DNA from: DYJB01 sp963777165
Lineage (GTDB): Bacteria; Chloroflexota; Anaerolineae; Anaerolineales; E44-bin32
Assembly: GCA_963777165.1 (NCBI GenBank)
Contig: CAVZPO010000023.1
Location: 186,001 to 250,000, forward strand
Length of the DNA stretch: 64,000 nt
Direction of reading: 5' to 3'
Shown in pieces: positions 60,597-64,000 of the stretch. Below the pieces are notes generated by a model that ran no database searches, had not been told where the DNA came from, and worked only from the letters and a program-made list of their open reading frames with translations. Both the position numbers and the translations under genes were made by a program. Numbering within the stretch: the first letter of the stretch is position 1; every line of letters begins with the position of its first letter.

Positions 60597-61974
60597 GAGC
60601 TTCCTGGTCTTCGTCTTGCTTGTCCTTGGGCTGGCGCCCGTGCCCGTTGCGGCTCAGGCGTCGGGCCCGGTTTACGTTGTCCAGGCGGGGGATACGTTGT
60701 GGGGGATCGCCCTGATGTTTGGGTTGGACGCCGCGCAGTTAGCCGACGCCAACGCGATGACGCTGAATGACCCCCTGGTCATCGGCCGGGAAATCGTAGT
60801 TCCCGGTTTCGAAGAGATCAGCGGCGTGTTGACCACTCGCCCGGTAGACTTCGGGGAAACCGTGCGGAGCCTCAGCCTCCGACACGGCCTGACGATCGAA
60901 ACGGTCATGCGGCTCAACCGCGTGGTCAACCCGGGGCGGCTGTTCGTGGGCCAGGACGTGATCTTCCCTCAGGGTCAGGGCGACGGGCTCCTGATCCCCG
61001 AATCTGCAACGCTGCAGGTTGAAGAAGGGGAGACGGACCTCGAGCTCTCGATGCGGTCCGGCTTCAGTTCCTGGGCGCTCCGCGCGATCAACGCGCGGAC
61101 CACACGGATGTGGAGCGTGCCCGGCGAGCGGCTCTCGGTACCGGCGCCTGGGCGCCCATCCACCGGGCTCGATATTCATGTGGAGAGCGTGACCGTTCAG
61201 CCGCTGCCCGCGCGTCAGGGACGGACGAGCGAAATCGAAGTGCGCATGCAAGGCGCAGATGCGCCGCAAGGTTCGCTCGGCGAATGGACGCTTGGTTTCC
61301 ACAGCCTGGAGCCCGGCCGGTGGATCGCGCTCCAGGGCGTGCACGCGCTGGCCGATCCCGGGATGATCGACCTTTACCTGAGGCTGGGAGGAGCCGCCGG
61401 CCACCTGGCGCAGGAGTTCGTCCAACCGGTTTACCTGGCGAGTGGCGACTATGGATTCGATCCGATTCTGAATGTCCCCGACGAGACGATCGATCCGGAG
61501 AAGACCCGGCCCGAAGATGAGAAAGTGGCGGCGCTGGTGGCTCCATTCACGCCCGAGCGCATGTGGGATGGTCCGTTCCTGTACCCGGCGGCTTACACCG
61601 AGAGTTTCCCGTCGCGGTTCGGCTCCCGACGCAACTATAACGGGACCGGGTACCTCTACTACCACGCCGGGCTGGATTTCTACGGCGGGACAGGGGCGGA
61701 GATTACCGCACCGGCTCGTGGGCAGGTGGTATTCGCCGATGCTCTCACCGTGCGCGGCAACACGACGATCATCGACCATGGTTGGGGCGTCTATACGGCC
61801 TATCTCCACCAATCGGAGATCAGGGTCTCACCCGGCGATATCGTCGAGGCGGGACAGATCATCGGCCTGGTCGGTGCCACCGGCCGCGTCACCGGACCGC
61901 ACTTGCACTGGGAAGTCTGGGTGGGAGGCGTGCCGGTCGATCCGCTGGAGTGGATTGAGACGACCTACCCGTAG
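60580..61974 (+). CDS. LysM and M23 peptidase domain protein
   Basis: The start at 60580 (GGAG 9 bases before) gives 464 residues with a signal peptide ending near VPVAAQA. Two LysM modules follow (VVQAGDTLWGIALMFG and DFGETVRSLSLRHGL), then a middle domain of about 200 residues. The C-terminal M23/LytM domain has the zinc ligands in HAGLDF and HLHWEVW. It is an exported peptidoglycan endopeptidase or an activator of cell-wall hydrolases. Confidence 0.93.
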   Translation: MRPASRSFLVFVLLVLGLAPVPVAAQASGPVYVVQAGDTLWGIALMFGLDAAQLADANAMTLNDPLVIGREIVVPGFEEISGVLTTRPVDFGETVRSLSLRHGLTIETVMRLNRVVNPGRLFVGQDVIFPQGQGDGLLIPESATLQVEEGETDLELSMRSGFSSWALRAINARTTRMWSVPGERLSVPAPGRPSTGLDIHVESVTVQPLPARQGRTSEIEVRMQGADAPQGSLGEWTLGFHSLEPGRWIALQGVHALADPGMIDLYLRLGGAAGHLAQEFVQPVYLASGDYGFDPILNVPDETIDPEKTRPEDEKVAALVAPFTPERMWDGPFLYPAAYTESFPSRFGSRRNYNGTGYLYYHAGLDFYGGTGAEITAPARGQVVFADALTVRGNTTIIDHGWGVYTAYLHQSEIRVSPGDIVEAGQIIGLVGATGRVTGPHLHWEVWVGGVPVDPLEWIETTYP

Positions 61975-62002
61975 TGTGGGGAGTTCGTGGGAGGGGGCTG
62001 GG

Positions 62003-62269
62003 TCAGGCAGGTGAGTCGGGGGTATCCAGCACGCCCGAGTTGTACTCGGCGATGACCTGGCGAGCGAGGGTCTCCTGCTCTGCACGGACCATGAGCTCCA
62101 CCCGCGCCAGACGACCGACACTGAGCGAATAGGCGGACAGGGCCGCCTCGTGAGACAGCTCGACCTTGACACCCGCTGCCTCCAGCAGCCCGCGCAGGAT
62201 CTCAGCCTCGATCAGACCGGAGACCGTCTCGACGCAGATCAACTCGTTCGGCACGTAGACCCTCGTCAT
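62003..62269 (-). CDS. DUF2007-like signal-transducing protein
   Basis: The 88-residue protein reads MTRVYVPNELICVETVSGL, then EAEILRGLLEAAGVKVEL and RVELMVRAEQETLARQVIAEY, the pattern of small DUF2007/putative signal transducing proteins. The start at 62269 lies 11 bases after a minus-strand TATACT, so the mRNA may be leaderless. The ATG at 62278 is the alternative. Confidence 0.75.
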   Translation of the reverse strand: MTRVYVPNELICVETVSGLIEAEILRGLLEAAGVKVELSHEAALSAYSLSVGRLARVELMVRAEQETLARQVIAEYNSGVLDTPDSPA

Positions 62270-62280
62270 CAGGCGCATGT

Positions 62281-62288
62281 AGTATAAT
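62281..62288. promoter_or_regulatory. overlapping divergent -10 boxes
   Basis: The plus strand reads TATAAT at 62283-62288, and the minus strand reads TATACT over 62281-62286. They overlap by four bases, so the two divergent genes compete for polymerase on the same site. No clear -35 boxes are seen. Confidence 0.5.
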
Positions 62289-62322
62289 CCGTCTACCTTT
62301 CCCCTGGAATGCTTCCCCCGAC

Positions 62323-63918
62323 ATGCTGTCTGCTTCTGCAAGCGCCGCCGACACCATCTGGCCCGACCTCAGCCTGTCACCCAAGGACCTCGAGTTCATC
62401 GACAACCTGCTGCTCGACCGGGAGGTCCCGCTGACGACCCGCGAGATGGCCCTGTCGCTCGTGGCGCATCGGATGGAGCGGCGGGCGCGCGAGGCGGAAC
62501 AGGCGCGATCCATGGAAATGCCCGTCTATTCCCCGGCGGCTGCCTTTGAGGTGGGCCAAGAAATCCGCTTCGCCCACCTGGATAACCTGCGTGGCAAGGT
62601 TCTCTCCGTTCGATCCGGGGCCAATCCCGATCTGGGACAGTTCGAGGTTATGCAGGTCGAGCTCGAAGGAAGCACTGCCCTGCGCGAGTTCGCCATGCGG
62701 TTGCCGAACCATGCCCTAGACCACCAGCCCTCGGAATCGGATGCTGCGGATGAGGCGGAAACGCCGGAGTCCGTACTCAGCAAGTACGGCCCCAGGATCG
62801 AGAAGCGGCTGCAGGACCAACTGGCCCAGGCGCCGGATATCGTCCGGATCGCGGGGCGCTGGTTCCCGCGAGCACTGCTGGCCGAGATCCACAGCGGCCA
62901 CCTCAACCTGGCCGAGGCGGTGCTCGATGTGGCCGGCGGGGGTCCGCTGCCGACCGAGGATCTGCTCAAGGAACTCGGCATGCCGCCAGGGCTGGATCCG
63001 CTGCTCGCTCGATTCTCGCTGGACTACGCGTTGCAGACCGACGAGCGCTTCGACGAAGTCGGCCCGGCAGGTGAGGTGCTCTGGTACCTGCGGCGGCTCG
63101 AGCCGCCGGAGGTGCTGTATACGCCTCCGCGGCTCGAGCCGGCGCCCTTCACGCCGCAGCCGATCCCCCTGACCGAGTCGCTGCGTCAGCTCGAGCGCGA
63201 TTTGGATGACGAGCTCAGCCCTCTCGACTCACCCGAGGGTGAGTCGGAAGCGGTCACTCTTCCGCTGTTGTTCTCTCACTGGCGGGTGGGGACGCTCCCG
63301 CTCTCCTCCCGCCTGCGCCCGCTGTTTCCGACAGCGTATGAAGCCCCGCGCATTCGCTTCATCCTGGTGGACGGCCACACGGGTGACAAGTTCCCCGGGT
63401 GGGTCGTTCGCCAACCTCGTTATGTCATCGGTCTGGAGCAGTGGTACCGACGGTATGACGTCCCCGCCGGCGGACTGGTGCGCGTTCGCAAGGGCCAGGC
63501 GCCTGGCGAGGTGGTGGTGGAAACGATCGACCGCCGCCGACGAAATGATTGGATCCGGACGGTCCGGGTGGACTCCGATGGGCACATTGGGTTCAGCATG
63601 CTCAAGCAGGCGGTGGGGACCTCGTTCGACGAGCTCATGGTGATCGGGCTCTCCGATCCCAAGGCTCTCGACCAGGCCTGGCTGCAGGGTTCCGAGCGGC
63701 GCATGACCCTCGAGCGCCTGGTAGCGCAGGTGTTTCGCGAGCTGTCCAGGCTCAACCCGCAGAGCGCGGTGCATGCCCAGGCCCTCTACTCCGGGGTGAA
63801 TGTGATCCAACGCCTCCCGCCGGAGCCGATCTTCCAGGAGCTCCTGACACGCAAGTACTACGCGCACGTCGGCGATTTGTACTGGCGATTCGATGACTCC
63901 GCCTGGAGCGCGGCATGA
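62323..63918 (+). CDS. uncharacterised 531-residue protein
   Basis: I do not recognise a family. Residues 20-65 form charged helices and 70-125 a small beta domain (FEVGQEIRFAHLDNLRGKVLSV). A helical middle (150-260) is followed by a Pro-rich acidic linker. A C-terminal part follows with RIRFILVDGHTGDKFPGWVVRQPRYVIGLEQWY, RVRKGQ and a final helical region SAVHAQALYSGVNVIQRLPPE that may be a winged helix. It is soluble. The stop overlaps the ATG of the next gene, so both are probably coupled. Confidence 0.8.
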   Translation: MLSASASAADTIWPDLSLSPKDLEFIDNLLLDREVPLTTREMALSLVAHRMERRAREAEQARSMEMPVYSPAAAFEVGQEIRFAHLDNLRGKVLSVRSGANPDLGQFEVMQVELEGSTALREFAMRLPNHALDHQPSESDAADEAETPESVLSKYGPRIEKRLQDQLAQAPDIVRIAGRWFPRALLAEIHSGHLNLAEAVLDVAGGGPLPTEDLLKELGMPPGLDPLLARFSLDYALQTDERFDEVGPAGEVLWYLRRLEPPEVLYTPPRLEPAPFTPQPIPLTESLRQLERDLDDELSPLDSPEGESEAVTLPLLFSHWRVGTLPLSSRLRPLFPTAYEAPRIRFILVDGHTGDKFPGWVVRQPRYVIGLEQWYRRYDVPAGGLVRVRKGQAPGEVVVETIDRRRRNDWIRTVRVDSDGHIGFSMLKQAVGTSFDELMVIGLSDPKALDQAWLQGSERRMTLERLVAQVFRELSRLNPQSAVHAQALYSGVNVIQRLPPEPIFQELLTRKYYAHVGDLYWRFDDSAWSAA

Positions 63919-64000
63919 GCCCCATCGATGCGGAGCACGCCCGGCTGCTGGTGCGGCCGACCGTCGACACGCGCTTCCATATCGATTTCGGTTGGTGGGA
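63915..64000 (+). CDS. uncharacterised gene, partial at the right edge
   Basis: It starts with ATGA overlapping the preceding stop and reads MSPIDAEHARLLVRPTVDTR for its first residues, with no stop before the window ends. Only 28 codons are visible, so nothing more can be said. Confidence 0.6.
   Translation, partial: MSPIDAEHARLLVRPTVDTRFHIDFGWW

Overview
The window is about 64 kb of high-GC bacterial DNA with dense coding on both strands. I infer a member of the Chloroflexota, probably Anaerolineae-like. The grounds are several lipoproteins with long Thr/Pro linkers, V4R plus Roadblock signalling proteins, a CarD-like protein next to a glycine-rich RRM protein, and large uncharacterised proteins of the kind common in that phylum. 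No rRNA or other direct taxonomic marker is present. A recurring promoter is visible: TTGNNN, 16-18 bases, then TAGAAT or TATACT. Some genes start only about 10 bases after the -10 box, so their mRNAs may be leaderless or nearly so.

Layout. Bases 1-10 kb hold a partial FmdB zinc ribbon, a G5/3D-type cell-wall protein (frameshifted) coupled to rsmA, and a minus-strand run: glycosyltransferase, V4R, Roadblock, DedA, PrsW, and a DsbA-cyclophilin lipoprotein. A selenocysteine tRNA with its own promoter follows, then an M50 protease, CarD-like and RRM proteins. From 10 to 15 kb come an atypical response regulator, a LysW-like zinc-ribbon protein, a D-Ala-D-Ala-ligase-like ATP-grasp enzyme and lysine 2,3-aminomutase. 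From 15 to 22 kb is a minus-strand series: proline dehydrogenase, lipoprotein, short-chain dehydrogenase, UbiA-like protein, MoeA, and MoeA fused to a binding-protein domain. From 22 to 26 kb come an LCP protein, an esterase, a Thr/Pro-rich lipoprotein, a degenerate tRNA-like element and tRNA-Lys(CTT).

From 26 to 32.4 kb is a glycyl radical enzyme locus: enzyme, activase, flavin-type protein (frameshifted), small-molecule kinase and cupin. From 32.4 to 36 kb are a DEAD-box helicase with a structured leader, an AIM24 protein and a broken paralogue of the 24.7 kb lipoprotein. From 36 to 42 kb is a MacAB-like export operon in which one ATPase carries a cyclic-nucleotide-binding domain. From 42 to 45 kb are a response regulator, methyltransferase and hybrid-type histidine kinase set. 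From 45 to 54 kb are a YCF48-like lipoprotein, a GH5 glycosylceramidase-like enzyme, an RNase J-like metallo-hydrolase, an MFS transporter and a triple zinc-ribbon membrane protein. A roughly 0.9 kb gene-poor stretch of odd composition follows. From 54 to 64 kb are a second ATP-grasp enzyme, a PlsC-like acyltransferase, a histidine-ammonia-lyase family enzyme, a ParA-like ATPase, a receiver protein, DUF192, LysM-M23 and uncharacterised genes.

The strongest leads are three. The tRNA-Sec shows that the organism probably makes selenoproteins. The LysW-like/ATP-grasp/KamA neighbourhood could be an unusual amino-acid modification system. The glycyl radical enzyme has a Cys-x-Glu eliminase signature but no recognisable substrate. 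Six apparent single-base indels in four otherwise conserved genes suggest either assembly errors or real decay, and this should be settled before the broken genes are interpreted.
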